From Saccharothrix sp. NRRL B-16314 (lineage in GTDB: Bacteria > Actinomycetota > Actinomycetes > Mycobacteriales > Pseudonocardiaceae), in contig NZ_JNXC01000031.1 of the NCBI RefSeq assembly GCF_000716595.1, forward strand, positions 1 to 64,000: a stretch of DNA of 64,000 nucleotides. Direction: 5' to 3'. The notes under the pieces were generated by a model, which made no database searches, was not told where the DNA came from, and worked only from the letters and a program-made list of their open reading frames with translations. Of this stretch, positions 1 through 9,486 are shown piece by piece. Both the position numbers and the translations under genes were made by a program. Positions within the stretch are counted from its first letter, which is position 1. Every line of letters starts with the position of its first letter.

Positions 1-980
<980 letters not shown>

Positions 981-1017
981 CCGCAGCGGTGTCGACGGCA
1001 GCGGCAGGCGTCCGGAA

Positions 1018-2247
1018 CTACTGGGTCGGCTGCCCGTGGTCGGAGCCGTGCAGGATCGTCAGCAGGGCGATGTCGTCGGTGGCGGGCCGGTCGCCGACGA
1101 GGGCGTTCATGATCCGGACGCAGGCCACTTCCGGCGGCGCCGGGGACACCGACTGCCGGAGCAGCTCCAGCCGGTCGTCCAGGTCCAGTCCGCGCCGCTC
1201 CACCAGCCCGTCGGTGTACAGGGCGACCAGCGCGCCGACCGGCAGGTCGACTCCGACGCCGCGCCGGCCGGTGATGCCGAGGTTGTAGCCGACGGGCGGG
1301 TCGACCGGTGCGTCGACGAAGACGGCGGGCTGCCCCGGCACGGCGAGGACGGGCGGGAGGTGGCCCGCCATGGCGAGATCCATCCGGGACGTCGCCGTGT
1401 CGATCACCGCGTAGGCGACCGTGGCCATCGTGTAGTCCTCGAAGTGGCTGGCCTTCCGGTCGAGCTTGCCCAGCACCTCCGCGGGGTCGGCGAACTCCAG
1501 CGCGTAGGCGCGCAACGCGCTGCGGAGCCGGCCCATGACGATCGCGGCGGCCAGTCCGTGGCCGACGACGTCGCCGATCACCAGGCCGATGCGCCCGCCG
1601 GGGAGCGCGAACACGTCGTACCAGTCGCCGCCGACGCCGCTGTCCGCGCCCGGGACGTAGCGGGCGGCCAGCTGCCACCCGTCGGTGGCGGGCAGGCGCT
1701 CGGGCAGGAGGCTGTCCTGGAGCAGGGTGGTCGCGGCCCGTTCCGCACGCGACCGGTGCATGTGCGCCGCCATCGCCAGCCTGTCCGCGACCAGCTGCAG
1801 CAGCTCGATCTCCTCGTCGGTGAACCGCCGGGGCGTGGTGCTGCCCACGTGCAGCACTCCGGTGAGGTGTCCCTGGGCGACCATCGGCACGCCGAGCAAG
1901 GCCCTCAGACCCCGCTCGCGCAGCAGCGGGTTCACCACCGTGAACTCGTCGACGCGGTCGATCCACACCGGTTCCCGGCGCTGGGCGACCTGCCCGGCGA
2001 AGCCCGTGCCCACCGGTACCCGGACGCCTTGGACGACCTCGGCCTCCAGGCCGGCGGTCGCCTTCGCGACGAGTTGCCTGCCGCCGGCGTCGGCCAGCAG
2101 GACGGTGACGGTGTCGACCGCGAACAGCTCGCGCACCTGCCACAGCAACACGTCGAAGAGCTTTTCGAGGTCGAGGTACCTGAGCGTGCTGTCGGTGACC
2201 GTCTCCAACACGCGCAGCCGCATCTCCGAGCTCCGCGCCTCGCTCAT
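1018..2247 (-). CDS. GAF-domain SpoIIE/RsbU-type PP2C phosphatase
   Basis: Probable cytoplasmic serine/threonine phosphatase of the RsbU/SpoIIE type, which in actinomycetes dephosphorylates anti-sigma-antagonist proteins. The 409-residue protein starts at MSEARSSEMRL; an upstream in-frame start at 2334 would add a tail that looks non-coding. Residues about 15-165 are a GAF sensor domain (VPVGTGFAGQVAQ, LGVPMVAQGHLTGVLHVG). Residues about 190-400 are the PP2C domain, with the metal-binding signatures VGGDWYDVFALPGGRIGLVIGD (in two parts) and GHGLAAA, and the C-terminal TDDIALL. There is no membrane segment, HAMP domain or anti-sigma kinase domain, and no antagonist gene is adjacent, so its partner is encoded elsewhere. 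The signal sensed by the GAF domain cannot be read from the sequence. Confidence 0.88.
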   Translation of the reverse strand: MSEARSSEMRLRVLETVTDSTLRYLDLEKLFDVLLWQVRELFAVDTVTVLLADAGGRQLVAKATAGLEAEVVQGVRVPVGTGFAGQVAQRREPVWIDRVDEFTVVNPLLRERGLRALLGVPMVAQGHLTGVLHVGSTTPRRFTDEEIELLQLVADRLAMAAHMHRSRAERAATTLLQDSLLPERLPATDGWQLAARYVPGADSGVGGDWYDVFALPGGRIGLVIGDVVGHGLAAAIVMGRLRSALRAYALEFADPAEVLGKLDRKASHFEDYTMATVAYAVIDTATSRMDLAMAGHLPPVLAVPGQPAVFVDAPVDPPVGYNLGITGRRGVGVDLPVGALVALYTDGLVERRGLDLDDRLELLRQSVSPAPPEVACVRIMNALVGDRPATDDIALLTILHGSDHGQPTQ

Positions 2248-2382
2248 CCGCCTTCGACCCCGTCCAGGTCCGTTTCGTGACACACCGGGCACCTGCACGA
2301 CCGTGACGGACGCCAGGAGCCAGGTGCCGAGCAAGCCATCATACCCGGCACGGTGGTGAGTCGAACGGATCAGCTGGGCCCG

Positions 2383-2907
2383 CTACGGGCGGAAGATGGT
2401 CAGCGTCGTGGGGCCGGTGAGGCTGGAGATGCCCTCGCCGGCGCACTTCAGGGCGTCCGGTGTGACGAGTGTCGCCACCTGCTCCGCGCTCGCGGGGGCG
2501 AACGCGCCGTCGGTGACCAGCCCGGTGTTGGTGATCACGGATTCGCCGCCGACGACGGTGACCGTCCAGTTGTACTCGAACGTCGTCGGTGCGGCCGACG
2601 GGTTGCTCCACGTGTACGTGCGCGACGCCGCTCCCGAGCTGAGGAGCGTCGCGCACGACACCGTGTCGATGAACGTCTGGGAGTACGACGCACCGGGCGC
2701 CCCGAGGTTCGTGCAGGCGGGGAAGAAGCCGGTGAGGTGGCCGTTCACGGCCGTCGGCGTGTTGGTGATCGGCGGGTCGTAGGTGACCGCCCACGTGCCG
2801 GCGCAGACCTGGTCGACGGTGGCGGCCTGGGCGACGCCCGTCGGGGCGAGCACACCGCAGGCGGCGATCAGCACCACCGCGAGACGAAGGCCGAACCTCT
2901 GCGACAT
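2383..2907 (-). CDS. small secreted protein of unknown function
   Basis: A 174-residue exported protein. ATG 2907 (MSQRFGLRL) is chosen because it begins a classic signal peptide: basic start, hydrophobic AVVLIAACGVLA, and an AQAA cleavage site near residue 30. An upstream in-frame start at 2958 would bury the signal. The mature part is rich in Thr, Ser and Val, has four Cys that could form disulfides (VCAGTW, PACTNLG, VSCATLL, KCAGEG), and shows beta-strand-like alternation, as in small immunoglobulin-like or surface-binding domains. I do not recognise the family. It stands alone between the phosphatase and the sugar operon. Confidence 0.72.
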   Translation of the reverse strand: MSQRFGLRLAVVLIAACGVLAPTGVAQAATVDQVCAGTWAVTYDPPITNTPTAVNGHLTGFFPACTNLGAPGASYSQTFIDTVSCATLLSSGAASRTYTWSNPSAAPTTFEYNWTVTVVGGESVITNTGLVTDGAFAPASAEQVATLVTPDALKCAGEGISSLTGPTTLTIFRP

Positions 2908-3019
2908 GGCGACCAGCCCTTCCTCGACGGTGTCCTGCTGCCACGTAGTGAGTAGCACCCGCCGCCCCGCACCGGCTACCGCTGTTCAGGGCGGCGTCCG
3001 ACCTCCGGTCGACGGGTCG

Positions 3020-4117
3020 TCACCGGACTCGCGTCGCGGTGTCGAGCCAGGGGACCCCGCTGCCGGCCATGCTGCCGTAGAACGGGTGGCCCTCGGTGAT
3101 CTCGCCCCGCCCGATCGTCTTCCCGGTGAACGCGGAGGCGTAGACGGCCGCCACGAACTCGACGGTCACCCGTGTGTCGGCGGTGGAGACGGGTGGCCTG
3201 CGGCCGGCGTCCAACGCGTCGAGGATGGCGTTCACCTGGGCGGTGTGGCTGCTCGGGGTGTCCGCGGGCTCGCTCGTCCACGCCGGCAGGACGTCCGGCG
3301 CGCCGGGTGCGGCGGTGAGGCGCCAATCCGCGTCCGAGTAGCCGTAGAGGTGTTCCAGTTCGACGGTCGCGTGCTCGAAGTCGAAGCGCAGCCGGCTGGT
3401 CTGGCGCGGCGAGACCACCGAGTTGACCACGGTGGCGATCGCGCCCGACTCGAACCGGACCAGCGCGGCGGACACGTCCTCGGTGTCGGTCGGCCTGGCC
3501 TGGCGGGCGGCGACGGCGGTGACGCTGGTCCACTGGCCCAGGATCGACAGCAGCAGGTCGAACTGGTGGATGCCGTGGCCCATCGTCGGCCCGCCGCCCT
3601 CCAGGTCCCAGCGGCCCCGCCACGGCACCGCGAAGTAGTCGTCGTCGCGGAACCACAGGGTGTCCGCCGATGCCAGCAGCGGTCGACCCAGCACGCCCTC
3701 GGCCACCAGTCGCCGCAACCGGACCGCCCCTGAGCCGAACCGGTGCTGGAACACGGTGGCCACGGGCACGCCGGCCTCGGTCTCGGCGGCGCGCAGCCGG
3801 TCGAACTCGGCCAGCGACAGCACCGGCGGCTTCTCGACCACGGGCGACGCGCCGGCCGCCAGGCACTCCAGCGCGAGCGCCAGGTGGGAACCGGGCGGCG
3901 TGCAGAGGTGGACCAGGTCGGGTCGCTGCGCGTCGAGCAGTTCGGCCAGGCTCCCGTAGGTCGGCACGTCCCACTGCGCGCCGAAGGCCGTCGCCCGCTC
4001 GGCCTGGACGTCGACCGCGCCGACGAGCCGGGCGCGGCCGGCCGACCGGACGACCGCCTCGGCGTGCGCGGCGGCGATCGCGCCCGTGCCGACGATCGCG
4101 CAGGTGTAAGTGGTCAC
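3020..4117 (-). CDS. Gfo/Idh/MocA-family oxidoreductase (last gene of the operon)
   Basis: NAD(P)-dependent oxidoreductase of 365 residues that would oxidise or epimerise a sugar or sugar derivative in the cytoplasm. The N-terminal Rossmann fold shows CAIVGTGAIAAAHAEAV, and the family lysine motif appears as VVEKPPVLS near residue 95. The C-terminal half is the alpha/beta substrate domain. GTG 4117 is used because an AGAAGGAG ribosome site precedes it and it overlaps the stop of the cupin gene by 4 bases (GTGA), implying translational coupling. It is the terminal gene of a four-gene minus-strand operon starting at 6922. The exact substrate cannot be predicted; the paired second Gfo/Idh enzyme suggests an oxidation-reduction relay as in known 3-keto-sugar pathways (inference). 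Confidence 0.88.
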   Translation of the reverse strand: MTTYTCAIVGTGAIAAAHAEAVVRSAGRARLVGAVDVQAERATAFGAQWDVPTYGSLAELLDAQRPDLVHLCTPPGSHLALALECLAAGASPVVEKPPVLSLAEFDRLRAAETEAGVPVATVFQHRFGSGAVRLRRLVAEGVLGRPLLASADTLWFRDDDYFAVPWRGRWDLEGGGPTMGHGIHQFDLLLSILGQWTSVTAVAARQARPTDTEDVSAALVRFESGAIATVVNSVVSPRQTSRLRFDFEHATVELEHLYGYSDADWRLTAAPGAPDVLPAWTSEPADTPSSHTAQVNAILDALDAGRRPPVSTADTRVTVEFVAAVYASAFTGKTIGRGEITEGHPFYGSMAGSGVPWLDTATRVR

Positions 4118-4857
4118 GAAGTGTGCTCCTTCTCGACTACCGGCTGGTCCACGGCGTAGGGGCGAAGGCGTCCGCACATGCCGAACGCCCGTTCCCCCGG
4201 GTGTTCGGGAGCCTGGAACACGGCTGCCCGTTCGAGGTGCCCGGCCACGCCCACGGTCAGGTCGCTGGTCACGGCCAGGCCGGTCTCGGCCCGGCTGAGG
4301 GGGCCGTCGCGCACGATCGCGGGCCAGCGCCCGGCACGCCCTCGGACCAAGGCCGCCGCAGCGGCGTGGAACTCGCGCAACGGCGCCAGGTCCCCGTGGC
4401 GGGTCGCGTCGCGGATGCGGGTGAAGCCCTCCACCGCGAGGTCGCGCCGCTCGCGGGCGTCGGCGGCGCGTTCGGCCTCCGTCGCCCGCACCGGCAAGGT
4501 CGCTGCGGCGCGGTAGCGGTCCGGGTCGGCGATTACGTCGGGTGGGAACGTCATGACGGCGTCGCCGGCTTCGGGCAGGCCGGCGTTGTCCATCAGGACG
4601 ACCACCCGCAGGTCGCCGTGGTTGACGGCGCGGTGGAGGGTGCCGGGCGTGAACCAGACGACCGTCCCGTGGCCCAGTGCGATCTCGCGGCACCCGTCGA
4701 CGGTCACCGTGTGCAGTTCACCCCTCCCCCCGACGACCACGTAGCACTCGGTCGAGGCCAGGTGCACGTGCGGGCTGCCGCCGGCGACACCGTCCGGCGC
4801 GGCGTCGTCGTAGACGTCCAGGAACGACAACGAGGTCCCGCCCGGGAAGGTGCTCAC
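4114..4857 (-). CDS. cupin-domain protein with C-terminal extension
   Basis: A 247-residue protein with an N-terminal cupin barrel (about 1-110) that carries the metal-ligand pattern HVHLASTECYVVVGGRGE and the second motif PGTLHRAVN. Such cupins bind a metal and often isomerise or bind sugars. Residues 130-247 are an unassigned, mostly helical extension. GTG 4857 overlaps the upstream DUF6807 stop by 4 bases, and its own stop overlaps the next start, so it lies inside a tightly coupled sugar operon. It could be a sugar isomerase/epimerase or a ligand-binding accessory protein; the sequence does not decide. Confidence 0.75.
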   Translation of the reverse strand: MSTFPGGTSLSFLDVYDDAAPDGVAGGSPHVHLASTECYVVVGGRGELHTVTVDGCREIALGHGTVVWFTPGTLHRAVNHGDLRVVVLMDNAGLPEAGDAVMTFPPDVIADPDRYRAAATLPVRATEAERAADARERRDLAVEGFTRIRDATRHGDLAPLREFHAAAAALVRGRAGRWPAIVRDGPLSRAETGLAVTSDLTVGVAGHLERAAVFQAPEHPGERAFGMCGRLRPYAVDQPVVEKEHTS

Positions 4858-5780
4858 GTCGGCTTCCTCGCGTCCTCGCGGCGCAGCACCCGGCACACGG
4901 AGTCGGCCAGGGCCGCCGCGTCCGCCGCGCCACCGTCGGCCACACCCGTGCCGTAGCGGAAGCGCACGGTGTCGCCGTCGGCCACGACCAGCTCTTCGCT
5001 GAAGAACGGCGCCGGGTTCAGGCAGGCGAACTCCTCGGTCCGGGTGAACCAGCGCGGCGGGTGGTGCGGGTTGGCCGAGTGGTCGACCACGAGGACCAGG
5101 GACTCCGCGTCGTCGCCGTCGTGACGGCCCGCGAAGGCCATCCACTCGGCACGCCGGCCGCGCAGCTCGTCACCGCCGACGCCGTCGGGCGTGACGACGC
5201 CGCCGCCGGTGAACGAGCGCGGGCCGCGCCAGAACAACCCGCCGTAACCGGCGTTCTCCCGGCCGCGCGTGGTCGGCGAGCCGAAGGCGATTCCTTGGCC
5301 GGAGATGTTGGTCATGGCGGTGTCGAAGGTGAGCGCCCACGCCGCGTCGGACAGGAGGGCGGCGGTGATCGTGCGGCGCTCGGTGATGACGGTGTGCCCG
5401 GATTGGGTGATCCAGTCCAGCTCGTGGGTGAACCGGGCGGTCTCCCCCTCGACGCCGACGTCGACCACGCGGCGGTGCTGTTGCGTGCCGTTGTTGTCCA
5501 GCTGCACGTAGAACTGCCCGTGGACGTAGGTGGGTCCGCCCCAGAAGTTCTCGTCGCCGACGTGCGGCAGCGACCAGGCGATGCCCTTGTGCCACACGTG
5601 GTCGTGCGGGCGGAACAGGCTCACCAGGCGCCCGGACCGGGTGTGGATCGGGTGGAGGAACGGCTTGGGCGACTCCAGGCGCGGGGTGTCGGGCACGTAC
5701 ACGTAGCGGACGAGGTCGACCTCGCCGTCCCCGATGGTCAGCGAGGACCCGACGTCGTGCCGGAGCGCGAGGGCGCTCAC
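4854..5780 (-). CDS. DUF6807 (PmoA-annotated) family protein
   Basis: A 308-residue soluble protein of the DUF6807 family, often annotated PmoA although it has nothing to do with methane monooxygenase. Signatures are FLHPIHTRSGRLVSLFRPHDHVWHKG (split: FLHPIHT, then FRPHDHVWHKGIAWS), FWGGPTYVHG, DWITQSGHTVITERRT and GYGGLFWRGPRSFTGG. These are His/Trp-rich beta-strands of a galactose-mutarotase-like sandwich. Families of this type occur beside Gfo/Idh enzymes in oligosaccharide operons. The reaction is not established. GTG 5780 overlaps the upstream oxidoreductase stop (GTGA), which fixes the start. Confidence 0.82.
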   Translation of the reverse strand: MSALALRHDVGSSLTIGDGEVDLVRYVYVPDTPRLESPKPFLHPIHTRSGRLVSLFRPHDHVWHKGIAWSLPHVGDENFWGGPTYVHGQFYVQLDNNGTQQHRRVVDVGVEGETARFTHELDWITQSGHTVITERRTITAALLSDAAWALTFDTAMTNISGQGIAFGSPTTRGRENAGYGGLFWRGPRSFTGGGVVTPDGVGGDELRGRRAEWMAFAGRHDGDDAESLVLVVDHSANPHHPPRWFTRTEEFACLNPAPFFSEELVVADGDTVRFRYGTGVADGGAADAAALADSVCRVLRREDARKPT

Positions 5781-6922
5781 AGCGACAGCTCCGGGACCTC
5801 GACCCAGCGGCGTCGAGCGGACGACTCCAGGCCGAGTCGGGCCAGGTTGATGCCGCGTGCGCCGGACATCAGGTCGTGCGCGTGCGGGCGGCCGGCCAGC
5901 ACGTCGCGCAGGTACTCCTCCCACTGGACCTTGAAGCCGTTGTCGAAGTCGGCGTTGTCCGGGATCTCCGACCACCCGGCGCGGAAGTCCTCCGGCACGG
6001 CCAGGTCGGGGTTCCACACGGGCTTCGGGGTGTTCGCCCGGTGCTGGGCGACGCAGCGGCGCAGGCCGGCGACGGCGCTGCCCTCCGTGCCGTCGACCTG
6101 GAACTCGACCAGCTCGTCCCGGTGGACGCGCACGCACCAGGAGGAGTTGACCTGCGCGATGATCCCGCCGTCGAGCTCGAACGTGGCGTAGGTGGCGTCG
6201 TCAGCGGTGGCGTCGTAGGGCTCGCCGGTCTCGTCCCAGCGGCGGGGCACGTGGGTGACCGCCTTGGCGGACACGCCGCGGACCTTGCCGAACAGGTTCT
6301 CCAGCACGTAGTTCCAGTGGCAGAGCATGTCCACGGCGATGCCGCCGCCGTCCTCCTCGCGGTAGTTCCAGCTGGGCCGCTGCGCGGGCTGGAGGTCGCC
6401 CTCGAACACCCAGTAGCCGAACTCGCCGCGCACGGACAGCACCCGGCCGAAGAACCCGCTCTCGACCAGGCGGCGCAGCTTCAGCAGGCCGGGCAGGTAG
6501 AGCTTGTCGTGCACCACGCCCGCGACGATGCCGGCTTCCCGCGCCCGGCGGGCCAGCGCGAGCGCGCCCTCGACGGTGGTGGCGGTCGGCTTCTCGGTGT
6601 AGACGTGCTTGCCCGCGTCGATCGCGGCGGTCAGCGCCTCTTCACGGGTTGCGGTGATCTGGGCGTCGAAGTAGACCGACACCTCGTCGTCGGCGAGCAC
6701 CGCGTCCAGGTCCGTGCTCCAGCGCTTGACGTCGTGGCGCTCGGCGATGTCGCGCAGCTTGGCCTCGTTCCGGCCGACCAGGACCGGTTCCACCTGGACG
6801 CGCCGGCCGTCCGGCAGCGCGAGCCCGCCCTCGTCCCGGATGGCGAGGACGGACCGGACCAGGTGCTGGCGGTAGCCCATCCGGCCGGTCACACCGTTGA
6901 GCGCGATGACGATCTTGTCCAC
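5777..6922 (-). CDS. Gfo/Idh/MocA-family oxidoreductase (first gene of the operon)
   Basis: A 381-residue NAD(P)-dependent dehydrogenase. The N-terminus VIALNGVTGRMGYRQHLV is a modified dinucleotide-binding loop, and the catalytic-region motif is VYTEKPTATT. The C-terminal domain contains WNYREEDGGGIAVDMLCHW, where the conserved DxxxH-type region is expected. An in-frame TTG at 6955 would extend it, but that codon lies inside an operator palindrome, so GTG 6922 with its AAGGGG ribosome site is preferred. It leads the operon 6922-3020 and differs clearly from the second oxidoreductase of the same family. Substrate unknown; probably an unusual hexose or inositol derivative taken up or released from plant polymer (inference). 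Confidence 0.88.
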   Translation of the reverse strand: MDKIVIALNGVTGRMGYRQHLVRSVLAIRDEGGLALPDGRRVQVEPVLVGRNEAKLRDIAERHDVKRWSTDLDAVLADDEVSVYFDAQITATREEALTAAIDAGKHVYTEKPTATTVEGALALARRAREAGIVAGVVHDKLYLPGLLKLRRLVESGFFGRVLSVRGEFGYWVFEGDLQPAQRPSWNYREEDGGGIAVDMLCHWNYVLENLFGKVRGVSAKAVTHVPRRWDETGEPYDATADDATYATFELDGGIIAQVNSSWCVRVHRDELVEFQVDGTEGSAVAGLRRCVAQHRANTPKPVWNPDLAVPEDFRAGWSEIPDNADFDNGFKVQWEEYLRDVLAGRPHAHDLMSGARGINLARLGLESSARRRWVEVPELSL

Positions 6923-6939
6923 CCGGGACCCCTTCAACT

Positions 6940-6953
6940 GGAAAGCGCTTTCC
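6940..6953. promoter_or_regulatory. LacI-type operator, copy 1
   Basis: Perfect 14-bp palindrome GGAAAGCGCTTTCC, 18 bases upstream of the GTG of the Gfo/Idh operon. The central AGCGCT with AAA/TTT flanks is the typical form of LacI/GalR-family operators. An identical copy lies 87 bp away next to the divergent glycerate kinase. Confidence 0.75.
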
Positions 6954-7026
6954 AAGCAGTATTGGCCGCGGTCGACACCTCGTCAAGGGCACACGTCGCC
7001 GCCGGGTGCCGTTGACAAGAGGCAAC

Positions 7027-7040
7027 GGAAAGCGCTTTCC
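7027..7040. promoter_or_regulatory. LacI-type operator, copy 2
   Basis: Second perfect GGAAAGCGCTTTCC palindrome, ending 7 bases before the GTG of the glycerate kinase. It occupies the place of a ribosome-binding site, so a bound repressor would block transcription or a leaderless start. The motif differs from the TAACCGTTT-type sites at 9.4 and 18 kb, so a different regulator, probably encoded outside this window, is expected. Confidence 0.72.
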
Positions 7041-7047
7041 TCATCCG

Positions 7048-8214
7048 GTGACGAACCACGTGGTCGTAGCGCTGGACTCGTTCAAGGGCTCGCTGTCCGC
7101 CCGACGGGCCACGGCCGCCGTCGCGCGCGGCCTGCGTCGTCACTCGACCGCGCCGGTGGTGCACGAGCACCCCGTGGCCGACGGCGGCGACGGCACGCTC
7201 GACGCCCTGGCCGGCGCGGGCTTCACGTCCGTGCCCGTCAGCTCGACCGATCCGCTGGGCCGGCCGGTCCAGGCGGCCTACGCGTCCCGCGACGGCGTGG
7301 CGGTGGTCGAGCTGGCCGCCGCTTCCGGGCTCGACCTGGTCGCGGACGTGCCGTCGACACCTCGGCGGGCGGCTGAGTCGTCCACGTACGGCACCGGTCG
7401 GCTGATCGCGGCGGCGCTGGACGCGGGCCACCGCACCGTCGTGGTGGGGCTCGGCGGCAGTGCCACGTCCGACGGCGGCTCCGGCCTGCTCGCGGCCCTC
7501 GGCGCACGCCTGTTCGACGCCGGGGGGACCGAGCTGGACGCCACGACGTCACCGCTGGCCGCCGTCCGCGCGGTCGACGTGACCGGGCTGCACGCGGGGT
7601 TGACCGGGCCGGACCGGGTGGAACTGGTGGTGGCCTGCGACGTGGACAACCCGCTGCTGGGCGCGCACGGCGCGGCGGCGGTCTACGGGCCGCAGAAGGG
7701 CGCCGACACGGCCGCGGTCGCCGAACTGGACGCCGCCCTCGCCCGCTGGGCCGACCTGCTGCACGCGGCGACCGGGGTGGACGCGGCGCCGCTGCCCGGC
7801 GCGGGCGCCGCGGGCGGGAGCGGGTTCGCCCTGTTCACGCTGGGCGCGAGCGCACGTCGGGGTATCGACCTGGTGTTGGAGCTGACCGGCCTGGAGCAGC
7901 GGTTGACGGGTGCACGGCTGGTCGTCACCGGTGAGGGCCGCCTGGACCACCAGACGCTGCGCGGCAAGGCTCCCGCCGGTGTGGCCGCGGCGGCACGGCG
8001 GGCCGGTGCCACCGTCGTCGCCGCGGCCGGGAGCTGCGCGCTCGACCGCGCAGAGCTGGCCGCCGCCGGGTTCGCGCGCGCGTTCACCCTGACCGACCTG
8101 GAACCCGACACCACCCGCTGCCACGAGCAGGCCGAGCCGCTGCTCGAACGCCTGGGCGAGGACATCGCCGCCGCCCTGCTCGCCGACACCCCGCACGCCG
8201 CCGCCCCGCGATGA
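7048..8214 (+). CDS. glycerate kinase (GckA/GlxK type)
   Basis: Phosphorylates D-glycerate, feeding it into glycolysis. The 388-residue protein shows the family hallmarks VVVALDSFKGSLSARRA at the N-terminus, HPVADGGDGTLDAL around residue 40, VGLGGSATSDGGSGLLAALG in the middle and VTGEGRLDHQTLRGKAPAGVA in the C-terminal third (motifs quoted in parts). GTG 7048 is used because the family N-terminus starts immediately there and the operator lies just upstream. It diverges from the Gfo/Idh-DUF6807-cupin operon and shares its twin operators, so that pathway may end in glycerate (inference). Such kinases also serve sugar-acid pathways via tartronate semialdehyde. Confidence 0.92.
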   Translation: MTNHVVVALDSFKGSLSARRATAAVARGLRRHSTAPVVHEHPVADGGDGTLDALAGAGFTSVPVSSTDPLGRPVQAAYASRDGVAVVELAAASGLDLVADVPSTPRRAAESSTYGTGRLIAAALDAGHRTVVVGLGGSATSDGGSGLLAALGARLFDAGGTELDATTSPLAAVRAVDVTGLHAGLTGPDRVELVVACDVDNPLLGAHGAAAVYGPQKGADTAAVAELDAALARWADLLHAATGVDAAPLPGAGAAGGSGFALFTLGASARRGIDLVLELTGLEQRLTGARLVVTGEGRLDHQTLRGKAPAGVAAAARRAGATVVAAAGSCALDRAELAAAGFARAFTLTDLEPDTTRCHEQAEPLLERLGEDIAAALLADTPHAAAPR

Positions 8215-8234
8215 CCACCCGGCGGGTCGAGGCG

Positions 8235-9248
8235 TCAGGCGATGTACGGCAGCTGCTCGGGCTCCACCCGCCCGAGCAGTGGCACGCCCTTCAGGTACCG
8301 ACCCACCTCCGCGACGGCGAACTCGCCCAGCGTGCGCACCTCGCGCCCCTGCGCGCCGGCCAGGTGCGGGGTGACCAGGACGTTGGGCAGGGTCAGCAGC
8401 GGGTGCCCCGGCGGCAGCGGCTCCGGGTCGGTGACGTCGAGGATGGCGGAGATCCGGCCGTCGACGCAGGACCTCGTCAGCGCCTCGGTGTCGATCAGCG
8501 ATCCGCGGGCGGTGTTGAGGACGACCGCGCCGTCGGGCAGGAGTCCGAGCCGACGGGCGTCGAGCATGTGGTGGGTCTCGGGCAGGGCCGGCGCGTGCAC
8601 GCTGACGAGGTCGCTCCGCCGGCACAGGTCGTCCAGACCCACCCGCTCGACGCCGAGACCCGCCGCGTCGGCCGCGGTCACGTGCGGGTCGTAGAGCAGG
8701 ACTTCGACGTCGAACGCCCGGAGGCGGCGCAGCACCAGCCGACCGATCCGGGAGGCGCCGACGACCCCGACGGTGCAGTCGTGCAACCCGGTGCCGTCAC
8801 CGGCGAGCCAGTCGCGCGGCGCGTCCTCACCGGCGGTCGCGTAACGCCTGGCCCGGCTGAACGCCCGCTTGGCGCCCAGGACCAGCATGGCCATGGTGTA
8901 GTCGGCCACCGGGACCGCGTTGACCTCGGCCGCGGAGGACACCACCAGACCGCGTTCGAACACGACCGGGTCGAGGCGGGCCTTGACGGTGCCGGCGGCG
9001 TGGACGACGACCCGCAACCTCGGCGCGGCGGCCACCACGTCGGCGTCGATGCGGGGGCAGCCCCACCCGGTGAGCAGGATGTCCGCTTCCGCCAACGCCG
9101 CCGCGGCTGCCCGACCCTCGAACGACGTGAACGTCGTCCCCGGGTCGACGTCCACCAGCTGCCGCAGCCGGGTGACGAGGTCGGGTGGGAAGACGTCGCG
9201 GTGCGCCCAGGGGGCGAGGGCGAAGACCGCGACAGGTCGCCGTGGCAC
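8235..9248 (-). CDS. D-isomer-specific 2-hydroxyacid dehydrogenase
   Basis: A 337-residue NAD-dependent reductase of 2-keto acids such as hydroxypyruvate or glyoxylate. The C-terminal nucleotide-binding part has VGVVGASRIGRLV, a GxSxxG variant of the usual GxGxxG. The catalytic trio follows: Arg in NTARGSLID, Glu in DPEPL, and His in VTPHLAGAQG. GTG 9248 is chosen for its TAGGAG ribosome site; in-frame starts further upstream run through the operator region. It is convergent with the glycerate kinase and divergent from the ABC importer, sharing a 238-bp promoter region with two operator-like palindromes. With the kinase it may form a hydroxypyruvate-glycerate route (inference). Confidence 0.9.
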   Translation of the reverse strand: MPRRPVAVFALAPWAHRDVFPPDLVTRLRQLVDVDPGTTFTSFEGRAAAAALAEADILLTGWGCPRIDADVVAAAPRLRVVVHAAGTVKARLDPVVFERGLVVSSAAEVNAVPVADYTMAMLVLGAKRAFSRARRYATAGEDAPRDWLAGDGTGLHDCTVGVVGASRIGRLVLRRLRAFDVEVLLYDPHVTAADAAGLGVERVGLDDLCRRSDLVSVHAPALPETHHMLDARRLGLLPDGAVVLNTARGSLIDTEALTRSCVDGRISAILDVTDPEPLPPGHPLLTLPNVLVTPHLAGAQGREVRTLGEFAVAEVGRYLKGVPLLGRVEPEQLPYIA

Positions 9249-9287
9249 GGAGTGGGCTCCTATCGGTGGATCAGCGGGCGCCGACCT

Positions 9288-9303
9288 ATGTAAACGTTTC
9301 CAT
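9288..9303. promoter_or_regulatory. LacI-like operator upstream of the dehydrogenase
   Basis: ATGTAAACGTTTCCAT, an imperfect palindrome centred on AACGTT, lies 40 bases upstream of the dehydrogenase start. It is of LacI-family character but differs in sequence from the 7-kb sites. Confidence 0.5.
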
Positions 9304-9423
9304 ACCGACCTCACTCTACGCACATCCGAGCTCGGCCCACAACGCTCCCCGCTAGGCCACCTCACCATGCCTACGTGCGCCTAAGAGCGCAAACCGGCCG
9401 CCAGCCGCCTGTTGACGGGCCAA

Positions 9424-9437
9424 TGTAACCGTTTTAT
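9424..9437. promoter_or_regulatory. operator-like site upstream of the ABC importer
   Basis: TGTAACCGTTTTAT, about 50 bases upstream of the first permease. Its TAACCGTTT core is the same as in the site next to the PL26 lyase at 18004. This suggests control of both transcription units by the LacI-type regulator at 18225. Confidence 0.5.
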
Positions 9438-9486
9438 CTTGGTGAACATTCTGTTTCGGCTCTGCACCGCGAGAGAGGCCTCTGAC

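Noticed and set aside
4854..5780. Methane monooxygenase subunit, as the family name PmoA suggests
   Set aside because: The protein is soluble and DUF6807-like, with sugar-operon neighbours; the name is an annotation artefact.
6922..6955. TTG 6955 as the start of the first Gfo/Idh gene
   Set aside because: The codon lies in the operator palindrome and the extra residues lack family similarity; GTG 6922 has a ribosome site.
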